Part shown: positions 8,191 to 18,800 of the stretch, piece by piece
Numbering within the stretch: the stretch's first letter is position 1
Layout of the letters: every line of letters begins with the position of its first letter
Assembly: GCA_963714795.1 (NCBI GenBank)
Contig: CAVQPS010000008.1
Span: 372,001-436,000, forward strand
Direction: 5' to 3'
DNA: 64,000 nucleotides
DNA from: DATIXJ01 sp963714795
GTDB lineage: Bacteria > Bacteroidota > Ignavibacteria > UBA10030 > SZUA-254
Notes under the pieces: generated by a model
What the model was told of the DNA's origin: nothing
Database searches by the model: none
What the model saw: only the letters and a program-made list of their open reading frames with translations
Translations under genes and position numbers: made by a program

Positions 8191-8727
8191 ATGCCAGAAA
8201 TTATTCATTCCACAACAGTGATCGGATTGTCGCACAACGGACAAACGGTCATCGGCGGCGACGGTCAGGTGACCGTCGGCAATTCCGTCATGAAGCAACA
8301 CGCACGCAAAGTCCGGAAAATTTATAACGGGACCGTGCTCGCAGGATTTGCCGGCGCCGCTGCCGACGCTTTCACGCTCTTCGAACGATTCGAAGATCGC
8401 TTGCAGCAGTATCACGGAAATCTTCTTCGTGCTGCCGTCGAGCTTGCCAAACTCTGGCGCACCGATAAATATTTGAGACAGCTCGAGGCGTTGCTTGCCG
8501 TACTCGATAAGGAACAAGGATTGATCATTTCCGGAACGGGAGAAATCATCGAGCCGGACGACGGCATCATCGCCATCGGCTCGGGCGGAAATTATGCTTT
8601 GACCGCCGCGCGTGTGCTGAAGCGTCATACCAATCTGCCGGCGAAAGAAATTGTCCAGCAATCGCTCGAGGCTGCGGCCGACATTTGTATCTACACGAAT
8701 AAGAATATTTCCATCGAAGAACTCTGA
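8191..8727 (+). CDS. hslV: ATP-dependent protease subunit HslV (ClpQ)
   Basis: 178 residues of the proteasome-like N-terminal-nucleophile family. The segment HSTTVIGLSHNGQTVIGGDGQVT holds the catalytic threonine (Thr8 by alignment with HGTT-type homologues), which is exposed after removal of the leader. Other family marks are MKQHARKVRKI, LAGFAGAAADAFTLFERFE, LAKLWRTDKYLRQLEALL, IAIGSGG and the terminal IEEL. It forms a double hexameric ring that degrades proteins unfolded by HslU, which is encoded 25 bp downstream. Confidence 0.98.
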   Translation: MPEIIHSTTVIGLSHNGQTVIGGDGQVTVGNSVMKQHARKVRKIYNGTVLAGFAGAAADAFTLFERFEDRLQQYHGNLLRAAVELAKLWRTDKYLRQLEALLAVLDKEQGLIISGTGEIIEPDDGIIAIGSGGNYALTAARVLKRHTNLPAKEIVQQSLEAAADICIYTNKNISIEEL

Positions 8728-8752
8728 TCACCTTTTTATTGTATCCTGAAAA

Positions 8753-10156
8753 ATGACTACTGCTATGACAAAAAAAATCAAGAAAGAATCTTTTCAAGAA
8801 TTAAAGCCGCGTGACATTGTCCGGGAACTGGACCGGTTCATTATTGGTCAGCAGGCGGCAAAAAAATCGGTGGCGATTGCGATCCGTAACCGCTGGCGCC
8901 GGCTGCATACGGCGGAAAATATTCGTGAAGAGATCATGCCGAACAACATCATCATGATCGGTCCGACGGGCGTCGGAAAAACGGAAATCGCCCGCCGGCT
9001 CGCGAAGCTTGTGAGTGCACCGTTTATAAAAGTCGAGGCATCGAAATTTACCGAAGTCGGATATGTCGGCAGGGATGTCGAATCGATGGTGCGCGACCTG
9101 ATTGAATTTGCCGTGAACATGTTGAAGGGAGAAAAAGCGGCGGAAGTGCAGGATAAAGCGAACCGTCTTGTCGAAGACCGGATTCTGGATATTCTCGTCC
9201 CACCGGTAAAGCGCCGGCAAACCGGTGAAGCCGTACCCGGCGACGAAGAATTGGTCGAAACGGATGATAACAAGGCGACACGGGAAAAATTTCGCGAGAA
9301 ACTCCGTGCCGGTGAACTGGAAGAACGAACCGTGGAAATTGACGTAACTGCAACGCAAATGCCGGCCATGCAGGTTCTCGGTCCGATCAATATCGAAGAA
9401 ATGGGAGTCAATCTTCAGGAAATGTTCGGCAATATTATGCCGAAACGGACGAAGCAGAGAAAAATGTCGATCGCCGAAGCGCGGATGATTTTAGTGCAGG
9501 AAGAAGTTCAAAAACTGATCGACACCGAAGCGATCGTGAAAGAAGCTTTGGACCGTGTGGAAAATTCCGGCATTGTCTTTCTTGATGAAATCGATAAGAT
9601 TGCCGGTGAACGGGGAGCAAGTTCGGGTCCCGATGTTTCCCGCGAAGGTGTGCAGCGTGATCTGCTTCCGATTGTGGAAGGAACGACCGTTCTTACGAAG
9701 TACGGCATGGTAAAAACCGATCACATCCTTTTTATCGCGTCCGGCGCTTTTCACGTTTCCAAGCCGTCGGATCTTATCCCGGAACTGCAGGGACGTTTCC
9801 CCATTCGTGTCGAACTGGACAGTTTGACAGAACAGGATTTTGTGAAGATTCTGACTCTTCCGCAAAATGCACTCATCAAGCAATATTCAGCACTGCTGGA
9901 AACGGAAGGAGTCCGGTTGGAATTTGCAACGGATGGTATTCATGAAATTGCCCGTACGGCGGCGGAAGTGAACGGACAGGTGGAAAATATCGGTGCGCGC
10001 CGGCTTCATACAATCATGACGACGCTTCTCGAGGAAATTCTTTTTGAAGCGCCGGATAAGTACGCCGGTACAACAATTATGGTGACAAAAGAAATGGTTG
10101 AAGATAGACTTACCGGAATCGTCAAGAACAAAGACCTGAGCCGCTACATTTTATAA
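8753..10156 (+). CDS. hslU: ATP-dependent protease ATPase subunit HslU (ClpY)
   Basis: 467 residues. Walker A GPTGVGKT is at 70-77, and Walker B FLDEIDKIA follows an inserted I-domain (about residues 110-245) that recognises substrate. Sensor-type GRFPIRVELDSL and the C-terminal IGARRLHT segment are typical. It unfolds substrates with ATP and feeds them to HslV. The start at 8753 and a second ATG at 8765 are both possible. The gene converges with DUF3467, with only 24 bp between stops and no obvious terminator. Confidence 0.98.
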   Translation: MTTAMTKKIKKESFQELKPRDIVRELDRFIIGQQAAKKSVAIAIRNRWRRLHTAENIREEIMPNNIIMIGPTGVGKTEIARRLAKLVSAPFIKVEASKFTEVGYVGRDVESMVRDLIEFAVNMLKGEKAAEVQDKANRLVEDRILDILVPPVKRRQTGEAVPGDEELVETDDNKATREKFREKLRAGELEERTVEIDVTATQMPAMQVLGPINIEEMGVNLQEMFGNIMPKRTKQRKMSIAEARMILVQEEVQKLIDTEAIVKEALDRVENSGIVFLDEIDKIAGERGASSGPDVSREGVQRDLLPIVEGTTVLTKYGMVKTDHILFIASGAFHVSKPSDLIPELQGRFPIRVELDSLTEQDFVKILTLPQNALIKQYSALLETEGVRLEFATDGIHEIARTAAEVNGQVENIGARRLHTIMTTLLEEILFEAPDKYAGTTIMVTKEMVEDRLTGIVKNKDLSRYIL

Positions 10157-10180
10157 ATACAGAACTCCGGCGAATACCAT

Positions 10181-10507
10181 CTAATGAACTTTATCGCCGG
10201 TTACGGGAGGTTGAAAACCGAATCCTGCATGAGGAGATTCACCCTGGATCTTGATCTCTCCGAATGATTTCTCAAATTTTTCAATATTTTCTTTGAGCGC
10301 GCCGAGAAGCAGTTTGGCGTGTTGCGGCGTCGTGATGATGCGGGCATGAACTTTTGCTTTCGGGACACCCGGTAAAACCCGCGTAAAGTCGATCACGAAT
10401 TCAGCAGGCGAATGCGTTATGATGGCGAGATTGGAATAAATGCCCTCGGCTTCTTTTTCTCCGAGTTCGATATTGATCTGTTGCGGTTGTTGTCCCTGGT
10501 TTGTCAT
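10181..10507 (-). CDS. DUF3467 domain-containing protein
   Basis: 108 residues. It reads as a typical DUF3467 protein: a polar Gln-rich N-terminus, INIELGEKEAEGIYSNLAIITHSPAEFVIDF, and a C-terminal half with KVHARIITTPQHAKLLLGALKENI. The family is small, cytoplasmic and of unknown function, common in Bacteroidota and relatives. It lies downstream of the TPR lipoprotein gene on the same strand with a 75-bp gap, so it may share that transcript. Confidence 0.88.
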   Translation of the reverse strand: MTNQGQQPQQINIELGEKEAEGIYSNLAIITHSPAEFVIDFTRVLPGVPKAKVHARIITTPQHAKLLLGALKENIEKFEKSFGEIKIQGESPHAGFGFQPPVTGDKVH

Positions 10508-10582
10508 GAATGTTCTTTCGATGAAAACGTGAACATGCTCTCCGGACGTTGATTTCCGAAGAGCATGCGATTGATGAGTCGA

Positions 10583-11773
10583 TTATTTTTTCCGAAGGGC
10601 GTCCGCTTTTTCGAAAGCCTTCCTTGCTTCTTTGGTCATTTCCGCATTTGCATACGCGGTAGCGAGCGCGTCGTAATATTTTGGTTCTTCCGGTTTCAGG
10701 ACGGTGAGCCGTTCGAAATATTCTGCTGCTTTCTTGAAGTACGGAACAAACGATTTATCAGAATTTTCTTTTGCCCCGCTGTTGATCACCGCCTGTTTTA
10801 ACTCACTCCCTATTTTTACATTGCAGACCGCGATATTTTGAAGAGCAGGTTCGTAGTTCGGATCGGCCTGAAGCGCAGCATTGAAATGCGTAATTGCTGC
10901 TTTAATGCTGTCGATATTATCGCCCTGCATGAGTAATACCCCGATGTTGAAGTGAAGTATTTTATTTCCCGGATCCTGGGCAATCGCTTCGTACATATAC
11001 GGTTTTGCTTCGCCCGTGCGGTTTAGTTTTACGTAGAGTTCAATCATCGTGCTTAAGAAATCTTGATTCGAAGGATCGAACGTTCTTGCATCGTGGAGGG
11101 ACGCGATAGCATTGTTGTAATCATCTGTCGCTTCCTGTTTGTTGTTTCTATCGGTTGCGACATCTCCTTTTTTAATGTAGGCGTTGATGATCGAAGTATA
11201 TTCATCATCGGCCGGTTTTCGTTTGGCCGCTTCTTTCATGGCAGAAATTTCCTGGTCAAGGTTACCGCTGACATGGTATGCATATGCGAGGTTCTGATAA
11301 GTAATGGCGCTGTCGGGATTAACCATGATGGCAGTATCGTATCGTGCAATTGCCTGATCCAGGAACATCTGAGCGCTGTCTTTTGGCGTTTGACTGTTTT
11401 CTTTGACGGCAGAAACGTATTTATTGTAAAATTGAACTCCCTGGTTAAGATATGTTCCCCATACCGATAATTTCTGATGCGTGATTTCATTTTCAAATTC
11501 TTTACTTGCCTTGAGTGAATTGTTGTACGCATCCATCATTCCCGGATAATTCTGTGTTTGAATGCGAACGTTTCCCAGAAGGTACCATGCCTCTGCATTG
11601 GCCGGATTTTTTCTCACCTCCCTGGAAAATGAAGAATCAGCTTTTGCATATTCATAGTGTTGCATATACAATTTTCCGCTTGTAATATCAGCAGAGCCGC
11701 ATTGAAAACCGGTTACGGTAAGGCCGACAAGAGTGAATATAATGACGACGAAAAGTGAATAGTATTTCATCAT
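10583..11773 (-). CDS. Tetratricopeptide repeat protein, probable lipoprotein
   Basis: 396 residues from the ATG at 11773, which has an AAGGAG site 5 bases upstream; the open frame begins 14 codons earlier without such a signal. An N-terminal hydrophobic segment (about 3-22) ends in GFQC, so Cys25 may be lipidated, though the lipobox is weak (Gln at -1). The rest consists of TPR units, for example NAEAWYLLGNVRIQTQNYP, AITYQNLAYAYHVSGN, NKILHFNIGVLLMQGDN and PKYYDALATAYANAEMTKEA. TPR arrays are protein-binding scaffolds; the partner is unknown. It is transcribed divergently from the HIT gene through a good promoter. Confidence 0.88.
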   Translation of the reverse strand: MMKYYSLFVVIIFTLVGLTVTGFQCGSADITSGKLYMQHYEYAKADSSFSREVRKNPANAEAWYLLGNVRIQTQNYPGMMDAYNNSLKASKEFENEITHQKLSVWGTYLNQGVQFYNKYVSAVKENSQTPKDSAQMFLDQAIARYDTAIMVNPDSAITYQNLAYAYHVSGNLDQEISAMKEAAKRKPADDEYTSIINAYIKKGDVATDRNNKQEATDDYNNAIASLHDARTFDPSNQDFLSTMIELYVKLNRTGEAKPYMYEAIAQDPGNKILHFNIGVLLMQGDNIDSIKAAITHFNAALQADPNYEPALQNIAVCNVKIGSELKQAVINSGAKENSDKSFVPYFKKAAEYFERLTVLKPEEPKYYDALATAYANAEMTKEARKAFEKADALRKK

Positions 11774-11824
11774 GGAAACTCCTTTGAATGAATTATCTGG
11801 GAATGAACAGTTCAACGTGGAACA

Positions 11825-11853
11825 AATATACGGAATGTGCCGACAAGAATCAA
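11825..11853 (-). promoter_or_regulatory. Sigma-70-type promoter for the TPR lipoprotein gene
   Basis: On the minus strand: TTGATT (11853-11848), 17-bp spacer, TATATT (11830-11825). It lies about 50 bp upstream of the ATG at 11773. Confidence 0.6.
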
Positions 11854-11885
11854 CTCACGTCATCACTGTCGAAACCGAAGATTCT

Positions 11886-11914
11886 TTGACTTTCAGCAAG
11901 ATTTTCGGTATATA
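11886..11914 (+). promoter_or_regulatory. Sigma-70-type promoter for the HIT-icd operon
   Basis: TTGACT (11886-11891), 17-bp spacer, TATATA (11909-11914), 34 bp before the ATG at 11949. The -35 box is followed by TTCAGCAA, which is also found at the secD promoter. Confidence 0.65.
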
Positions 11915-11948
11915 GTAATCACTTTTGTCATATTCCGTATTCTCAATA

Positions 11949-12383
11949 ATGAACGATTGCGCTTTTTGTAAGATCATCCGGGGCGAATTGTCCGCGGAAA
12001 TTCTCCACGTCACACCGCATGTAATTGCGATTCTCGATATCAATCCCATTCATTTTGGTCATGTTCTTGTCATCCCCAAAACACACAGTGTCACGTTTTT
12101 GGATATGCCGGACCAGGAACTGCCCGATTTAATCCGGACAACGAAACTTGCCGCTGGGGCGATTATGGAAACGCTGAAGCCGCAGGGATTCAACATTTTT
12201 TCGAATAACGGAAAAGCGGCCGGTCAATCGATTTTTCATGTGCACTTTCATGTGACGCCGCGCTACACCGACGATCAAATACGGTTTATTCTGCAATTAA
12301 AAAAATATCAATCGGATGAAATGGCACGCTACGGCGAACAGTTGCGCCGGCAGATTCAACGAACAATGATCCACGAACAATAG
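11949..12383 (+). CDS. HIT family nucleotide-binding protein
   Basis: 144 residues from ATG 11949 (MNDCAFCKII); the eight codons upstream overlap the promoter and are excluded. The zinc-type CAFCK pair opens the protein, followed by INPIHFGHVLVIPKTH and FNIFSNNGKAAGQS, then the histidine triad HVHFHVTP. HIT enzymes of this branch hydrolyse nucleoside phosphoramidates or dinucleoside polyphosphates. The C-terminal tail is rich in Lys, Arg and Gln. Isocitrate dehydrogenase follows 13 bp downstream with its own AAGGAAT site, so the two genes probably form one operon. Confidence 0.95.
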   Translation: MNDCAFCKIIRGELSAEILHVTPHVIAILDINPIHFGHVLVIPKTHSVTFLDMPDQELPDLIRTTKLAAGAIMETLKPQGFNIFSNNGKAAGQSIFHVHFHVTPRYTDDQIRFILQLKKYQSDEMARYGEQLRRQIQRTMIHEQ

Positions 12384-12396
12384 TAAAGGAATACCT

Positions 12397-13710
12397 ATGA
12401 GTTTTCTCCGAATACCACCGGACGGTAAAAAAATCTCGATACAGAACGGCAAGCTGCAAACTCCCGATCGCCCGATTATTCCGTTTATCGAAGGAGACGG
12501 AACCGGCGCGGATATCTGGCGTGCATCCGTCCGCGTGATCGATGCGGCCGTTGAAAAGGCGTATAACGGCAAACGGAAAATCGCATGGATGGAAGTGTAT
12601 GCCGGTGAAAAAGCGTTTAAACAATTTAACTCGTGGCTGCCGGATGAAACGGTGGAAGCGTTTCGTGAATATCTGGTGGGAATCAAAGGACCGCTGACAA
12701 CACCGGTCGGCGGCGGTATCCGTTCATTGAATGTTGCCCTCCGGCAAATGCTGGATTTATATGTTTGTCTTCGTCCGGTGCAATATTTTTCCGGCGTGCC
12801 GTCTCCCGTGAAACATCCGGAAAAAGTCGATATGATCATCTTCCGTGAAAACACGGAAGATATTTATGCCGGAATAGAATATCAGGGCGGAACCCCCGAG
12901 GCTCAAAAAATACTCGATATTCTTGCCAAAGATTTTCCCAAGCAGTTTGAAAAGATTCGATTCGGGACACGTGATAAAGCCGCAGAATTCTGGAAGCGTG
13001 TCGGTGCAACGGATTTTCCGGCGGATGTCAATGTCGGCATCGGAATAAAACCGGTCAGTTATTCCGGATCCGTCCGCCTCATTCACAGCGCCATCAGCTA
13101 TGCGATTCAACAACATCGAAAAAGCGTCACGCTGGTGCATAAAGGCAATATCATGAAATTTACCGAAGGCGCATTCCGCGATTGGGGTTATCAAACAGCA
13201 AAACAATTTTTCGGTGCGGAAGAAATCGACGGTGGACCATGGTGTAAGATTCCTGCCGGTAAACCGGGAGCGGGACTTGTCATCAAAGATTCGATTGCCG
13301 ATATCACATTGCAGCAGGTTCTGACGCGGCCGGAAGATTTCGATGTCATCGCGACGCTCAATCTCAACGGCGATTACCTCAGCGACGCGCTCGCTGCGCA
13401 AGTCGGCGGTATCGGGATCGCTCCCGGTGGAAATATCAATTATATTACCGGTCATGCAATCTTCGAAGCGACGCACGGCACCGCGCCGAAATATGCCGAC
13501 CTCGATAAAGTCAATCCCGGCTCCGTTATTTTGAGTGCCGAGATGATGTTGCGATATTTAGGATGGAATGAAGCGGCGGATTGCATCATCAAAGGATTGA
13601 ATGCAGCGATCCAATCGAAAACTGTTACATACGATTTTGCCCGATTGATGGACGGAGCGAAGGAAGTGAAATGTTCAGAATTCGGGAGTGCAATTATTCA
13701 GAGGATGTAA
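12397..13710 (+). CDS. icd: NADP-dependent isocitrate dehydrogenase
   Basis: 437 residues, close to the E. coli enzyme. The substrate loop GGGIRSLNVALRQ carries Ser110, equivalent to the serine phosphorylated by AceK in E. coli. FRENTEDIYAGIEY and KGNIMKFTEGAFRDWGY are conserved. The cofactor pocket has HGTAPKYADLDKVNPGS and TYDFARLMDG. The Lys-Tyr pair and the later Tyr and Arg match the residues that make the E. coli enzyme NADP-specific. It catalyses isocitrate to 2-oxoglutarate plus CO2 and NADPH in the TCA cycle. It is the second gene after the HIT protein and ends before a bidirectional terminator. Confidence 0.97.
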   Translation: MSFLRIPPDGKKISIQNGKLQTPDRPIIPFIEGDGTGADIWRASVRVIDAAVEKAYNGKRKIAWMEVYAGEKAFKQFNSWLPDETVEAFREYLVGIKGPLTTPVGGGIRSLNVALRQMLDLYVCLRPVQYFSGVPSPVKHPEKVDMIIFRENTEDIYAGIEYQGGTPEAQKILDILAKDFPKQFEKIRFGTRDKAAEFWKRVGATDFPADVNVGIGIKPVSYSGSVRLIHSAISYAIQQHRKSVTLVHKGNIMKFTEGAFRDWGYQTAKQFFGAEEIDGGPWCKIPAGKPGAGLVIKDSIADITLQQVLTRPEDFDVIATLNLNGDYLSDALAAQVGGIGIAPGGNINYITGHAIFEATHGTAPKYADLDKVNPGSVILSAEMMLRYLGWNEAADCIIKGLNAAIQSKTVTYDFARLMDGAKEVKCSEFGSAIIQRM

Positions 13711-13731
13711 CTTAGTCGAACTTCAATCAAA

Positions 13732-13763
13732 AAAGCCGATCTCTCAAACGAAAGATCGGCTTT
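13732..13763. terminator. Bidirectional intrinsic terminator
   Basis: Perfect 11-bp stem AAAGCCGATCT / AGATCGGCTTT (13732-13742 and 13753-13763) with a 10-nt loop, flanked by A-rich and T-rich bases. It sits between the convergent icd and cohesin-domain genes and can serve both. Confidence 0.88.
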
Positions 13764-13783
13764 ATCGATTTCTTGGGAGAAGA

Positions 13784-15784
13784 TTATTTGACAAGCATCG
13801 TCTTCTTTGTATCGGTGAACGTACCCGCGGAAATTCTGTAGAAGTAGATTCCGCTCGGAAGATTCGATGCATTCCATTGAACTTCCCTGAATCCCGCTTC
13901 CTGGCGTGAATCGACGAGCGTCGAAATTTCCCGACCAACGATATCGTACACCTTGACAACCACCTGTTCACTCTTCGGAAGATCGTAACGGATCAACGTT
14001 GAAGGATTGAACGGGTTCGGATAATTTTGTTCAAGAGCAAATTGATTCGGAATGCCGGAACGATACTCGCGCACATCCGTCGGGTTTGTCACGATGATAT
14101 TTCCGTTCGAAACTAAACCGATCGGATTTCCTTCATTAAAAATAAGGTTTGCCAGATTGATCGCATAACTGCCATTACCCGTCCCCGGCGTAATTCTAAA
14201 TCTCGCTGTCAACAGGATGCCCTGACTGAGGACTGTAGTCGTCGATGCACCAGCAATATTTACTGTTCCGGGCGATGGGTTTCCCGCAACGACAGACCAA
14301 TTTTGATAGAGCGCCCCTCCAACAATATCAATTGGCGTGATGTACGGCTGGCTATAAGACAATGAAAATTGGAAGGAAGAAAATCCGAAAGCTGCTGTAC
14401 TTAATTGTACATTCACACTGACAGTATCGCCGGCGGCTCCCGAAGCATTCAAAACCTGTACACGCATGTCGTAGAGCGATACATTACCGCTCGATCCCGT
14501 GCCTCCGACGGCGTCGGTTGCAGAGACGACGACGGTTCCACCTTTTTTAACTTTCAACCAGCCAGCCGAAGAAATTGAGGCACGTGAGGTATCCGAAACG
14601 GACCAAACAACCGGCTGTACCGCCCCGCTTCCCACACTGAATTGCAGCGAATCTCCATAAACGATCGTTCCTGTCGAGGGACTCACGGTAAATGTCGGAT
14701 GAGGTATAACGGTGAAATTACCATCGCGATTCGTTCCGGTAATCGTTTCATTCATTAAGAAATTCGAGAACTGTATGCTCGTTGAATATGGGTTACTATT
14801 CGATACTTGAAATTGAATATACATGAGCACACTGTTTCCGATTCCGTTGAGACGTGTTGTTCCTGCGAATGCAACGGAAATGGTTGATGAAGTTATTTTG
14901 ACAACGGGGGCACCATAGGATGCAAGTAGCGTTCCTGTCTGCGATGTCCCGGTTGCCTGAAGAATGCTTTGATTGAACGTGAGAGTAAATGTCCCGGAAT
15001 ATATATTAACCAAACTGAGATCACTGATATAAATCGGCAAGAGGAACGTTTGTCCCTGAAAGTACGACGTGTCACGAATAGAAAGTTTGTACGCACGCAC
15101 TTCCACTTGTTGAGACGTATCAACGACATGGTTCTGATCGACTGCTACCACGCGGCAAAACCCCGCATGCACAGCAGTAAGAATGCCGCTGCTGTTGATT
15201 GTAGCAATGGAAGAATTGGTCGTCGACCACGTATAGGGAGCTGTCCCTCCGGATACCGAAAACTGCTGTGCGTCTCCGACCGTCAGAACGACATTATCGG
15301 GAGCGACGGTAATAATGGGTGATGCCGTGATAGTGAAATTGCCATTCCGTGTGACCGTCGCGGGTTTTCCTTCGTTCAGCGCTGCACTATTAAACGTAAC
15401 GGATGCGTAATTCAGGGAGTAAAAAACAAACATCTTCGCCCTCAGGTAAAACAATATTCCTTTTCCGGTCAACGCTGTTCCGCTGGAACCGGCAATGGTA
15501 ATCCGTCCGGGATAAAGATGAAATGTTGTCAGCCATCCATTCGTCATCGTACCGCTCATAATGACGCTATCGATGAGCATCACAGATGAGGAATACGAAA
15601 GATCGATCTGATACGAAACAACGTTGGAATCGGTTACCGTCGTATCGACACGAACAGGAATGTAGACTGTTGCCCCGCTGGCAAAAGTCGAATCGTGTAC
15701 GGCGATACCTACCGGTCCCGCCATCAGAATGGACGGGACCAGGCAGACACCGATCAAAAACAATAGCATGAAAAAGGGTTTCAT
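13784..15784 (-). CDS. Secreted cohesin-like/Ig-like multidomain protein with T9SS sorting domain
   Basis: 666 residues from ATG 15784, which begins a clear signal peptide (MKPFFMLLFLIGVCLVPSIL). Three cohesin-like beta-sandwich modules (about 20-155, 235-370, 445-575) share the pattern VPVRVDTT..VSYQIDLSY..GTMTNGW and NEG(K/N)P. They alternate with two Big_2-type Ig-like domains (SVSGGTAPYTWSTTNSSIA; SDTSRASISSAGWLKV). The last 85 residues are a type IX sorting domain (LEQNYPNPFNPSTLIRYDLP to the end). It should be exported by Sec and then T9SS to the surface. It follows the dockerin-bearing gene directly (55 bp) and may bind that protein; this pairing is inferred. Confidence 0.9.
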   Translation of the reverse strand: MKPFFMLLFLIGVCLVPSILMAGPVGIAVHDSTFASGATVYIPVRVDTTVTDSNVVSYQIDLSYSSSVMLIDSVIMSGTMTNGWLTTFHLYPGRITIAGSSGTALTGKGILFYLRAKMFVFYSLNYASVTFNSAALNEGKPATVTRNGNFTITASPIITVAPDNVVLTVGDAQQFSVSGGTAPYTWSTTNSSIATINSSGILTAVHAGFCRVVAVDQNHVVDTSQQVEVRAYKLSIRDTSYFQGQTFLLPIYISDLSLVNIYSGTFTLTFNQSILQATGTSQTGTLLASYGAPVVKITSSTISVAFAGTTRLNGIGNSVLMYIQFQVSNSNPYSTSIQFSNFLMNETITGTNRDGNFTVIPHPTFTVSPSTGTIVYGDSLQFSVGSGAVQPVVWSVSDTSRASISSAGWLKVKKGGTVVVSATDAVGGTGSSGNVSLYDMRVQVLNASGAAGDTVSVNVQLSTAAFGFSSFQFSLSYSQPYITPIDIVGGALYQNWSVVAGNPSPGTVNIAGASTTTVLSQGILLTARFRITPGTGNGSYAINLANLIFNEGNPIGLVSNGNIIVTNPTDVREYRSGIPNQFALEQNYPNPFNPSTLIRYDLPKSEQVVVKVYDIVGREISTLVDSRQEAGFREVQWNASNLPSGIYFYRISAGTFTDTKKTMLVK

Positions 15785-15839
15785 AATTGTTTGCTCCTTT
15801 TGAAAGTCGTATGAGTCAGGACACATCGATGTGATTGTG

Positions 15840-18800
15840 TCATTTCATCAAGAGCATTTTTTTCACACTTGTAAACGACTGGTTTCCCGATGCACTGATG
15901 CGGAAGAAATACATGCCGCTACTCACGGAACCTCCGGTACTATTCGTTCCGTTCCAGACAACATTATACGTCCCGGCAGGTTGGACCTCGTTGACAAGTG
16001 TTTTCACTACTTCACCAAGCGAATTATAAATGGTGAGTGTGATATGAGTTCCATCGTTCGGGATTTGATACTGAATCGTTGTTGTCGGGTTAAACGGGTT
16101 CGGGAAATTTTGCATGAGTGTGAATTCCGTCGGCTTGCCGATAATCGTCATTTCGCCGGACGTCGCTGTCGAAGTGAAGTCTGTTTCATTCAGCAATAAT
16201 CGCGAGAATGAAATCGGTGATTTCACTGTGCCGTGCACATCATTTGCGACATCGAACGTAAGTGTGATAAGGTCGCCATCGAGGTTCATCGGTATCGATC
16301 CTGCCATAGCAATTTTAACATGATTACCTGCGACTGCGTGGGCGATGGACATTCCGGAAACTGCAGAACCAAGAGTGACGTCTTTTACTGTCAGCAGTTT
16401 ATTATCGAACACAAGATCGATATTTGCCGATGCAAAATTCTTAATTCCTTGAACTTGAATCGGAACTGTCAGCGTCGATGCATGTTTTCCCGATTCATTG
16501 CCGATTGCAACGGAAGATGCAAGAACCTTCGGAAGTAATACCGGCGTATTTTTTCCGCCGTCGATCGGGAATGCTAAAATATTTCCGACAACGTACTGAA
16601 GGATCAGAGATGCATCGAGAGCAGTAATAGTTCCGTTTCCACTCACGTCGGCAACTTTCTGCTGTGTTGTATTGAGAGGGTACGTACCCGGGTTAACTGT
16701 ATATTCCAGAATCAATGTTGCATCGTATGCTTGTACCGTTCCGTTGAGGCTGACATCTCCGGAAAGAGGCTGTTGTGCGCCGATAGTGCGGAATGGCTGA
16801 TATCGTACACTATCGGTTATGGCATCACCTTTTCCGCCCGGATTGCCGGCATAGGTCGGTCCGCTGTTGTCACCCCACCAATTGTTGCGAGCATCGATAT
16901 TAAAGGAAAGGTTCGTATTCTGAATTCCTTTATTTAAGTTCTTATAGATGTCGCAATAATTTACCAACGGACTGGAAGCGGCATTAGCTGTTATACCGTT
17001 CCAGTTTTGAGTAATTGTGCAATAAGTGATCGTCGGGTTAGCACTCGTGGTTGTGATGCCCGATGCATTGTCGTAGGCGGTTGCATATCGAATAACACAA
17101 TTCTTAAGTTGGCACAGCGGGTCGAGAGATTGATTTTCAAAGATAAGACCGCTCCAACCGTTATAATAATAATTGCTCGGTACGGAAGTAGCGGATGAAT
17201 CGCTGTTTGAATCTCCTCCATAAAAATCATCGACATAACTTGTAAAAACGATTGTGCTGTCTGCCGTCGATCCTCCATTGGCAATCAATCCCTTATTGAC
17301 GTCAATGTACCCGCCGCCAAAGAATTTGACGACAATGCCGGGACTGATTGTCAGCGTCGCACCGGATCCGATAGTGTACGGCCCGAAGAGATACGGAATA
17401 TTATTGATGCCCGCAAAACTCCGTTTTACCAACGTAACGTCCTGTACCAGTGTTTCTTGAATTACTCCAATCATTTTGTATGTGGTGCCGCTGATGACAT
17501 CGGCAATCGTCTCTTTCGGATAGGAGACGAGAGATGTGTTGATCGGTGCGTAGGTTAAATTGTTGAATGTGCAACTGTCGATAGCGGGAGCGGATACTCC
17601 ACCGAGCCATACACCCCACGTGTCATTATTGAACGTACAACCGACAATTGTCGGAGAAGCGCTGAGCATGTAGCAACCCTCGCCGGCATACCGGAACAAT
17701 GTATGTTTGACCCTGTTTGCGGTATCATTGCTGACATCTGTAAAGTAGATGTCATACGAATTGCCGTTGACGGTCGGCTTCGTTGCAGAACCATCCTGGT
17801 TGGAATCACCCGGGTTACCGTACGAATCATCCCGGTAATCTGTAAAGACCACCGGCTGGGTGGACGTGCCGTTGACAATCAATGCACCGTTCACAGCCAA
17901 GAAATTTCCGCTCCCTTTAAATACCACTCCCGCCGGTATCGTGATCGTTGTGCCGGAATTAATCGTGCTGGTGTTGTAGAAATAGTACGTCATATTATTA
18001 TATCCGGCAAAATTCCGGACCGGAACGGTATCTGTTACGGAGTATGTTTCCGGAATGATACCCAATGCCATGTAGCCGATATTCAATGCAGTGTCAAATC
18101 CGAACGTCGGGTTTGAGAACATGCTCATCGCAACAGGCAAGTTTGCAATATTGTTGATTTGCAAATGCGTAAACGTCGGGCTTGCACTGCCAAAACAACC
18201 GAGGGCAGATGTTGCGGATTGCTGGATCACGCAGCTATCGATCACCGTCTTTGCGCTGAAGGCACGGATATTTCCATAATTATAGCCCGACGAATATACG
18301 CCGTTTCCACCATACCGGAATTCACAATTCCTCATTGAATTCAGCGAATCGGCGGAGGATGGTTGGAAGTCGATCACCGACCAGTTCCCAGCCGAGGGGG
18401 CACTGGCGTTTCCATCATTGTTCGTATCACCTCCATTAGAATCATCTGCCAGAGCGGTAAAGATAATCTTATTTGTCGGTAATCCGTGTGCAATCAATGC
18501 GCCGGAAACAGAAATATAACTGTAACCGCCGGAGAATTTGATAACAACCCCAGGAGAAATCGTCAGGACTGCATTGGAAGCAACGGTGAGAGTATTAACG
18601 ATGTATGCGATGTTGTTGATTCCCGCAACGTTCCGTTGAATCAATGTCGCATTGGATGAAAGTGTTCCTTCGAGAATGTAAATTCCTCTGCTGCCGTTTG
18701 CGGAGAACGTAATGCCGCTTCCCAACGTGGGATTCGATGTCAACGACATTGCGATCGGGTCGAGACGGCAATTGATGATATTGACGTTATAGACATTCGG

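Noticed and set aside
12757..13476. Minus-strand frame opposite icd
   Set aside because: Antisense shadow; icd is complete and unambiguous.
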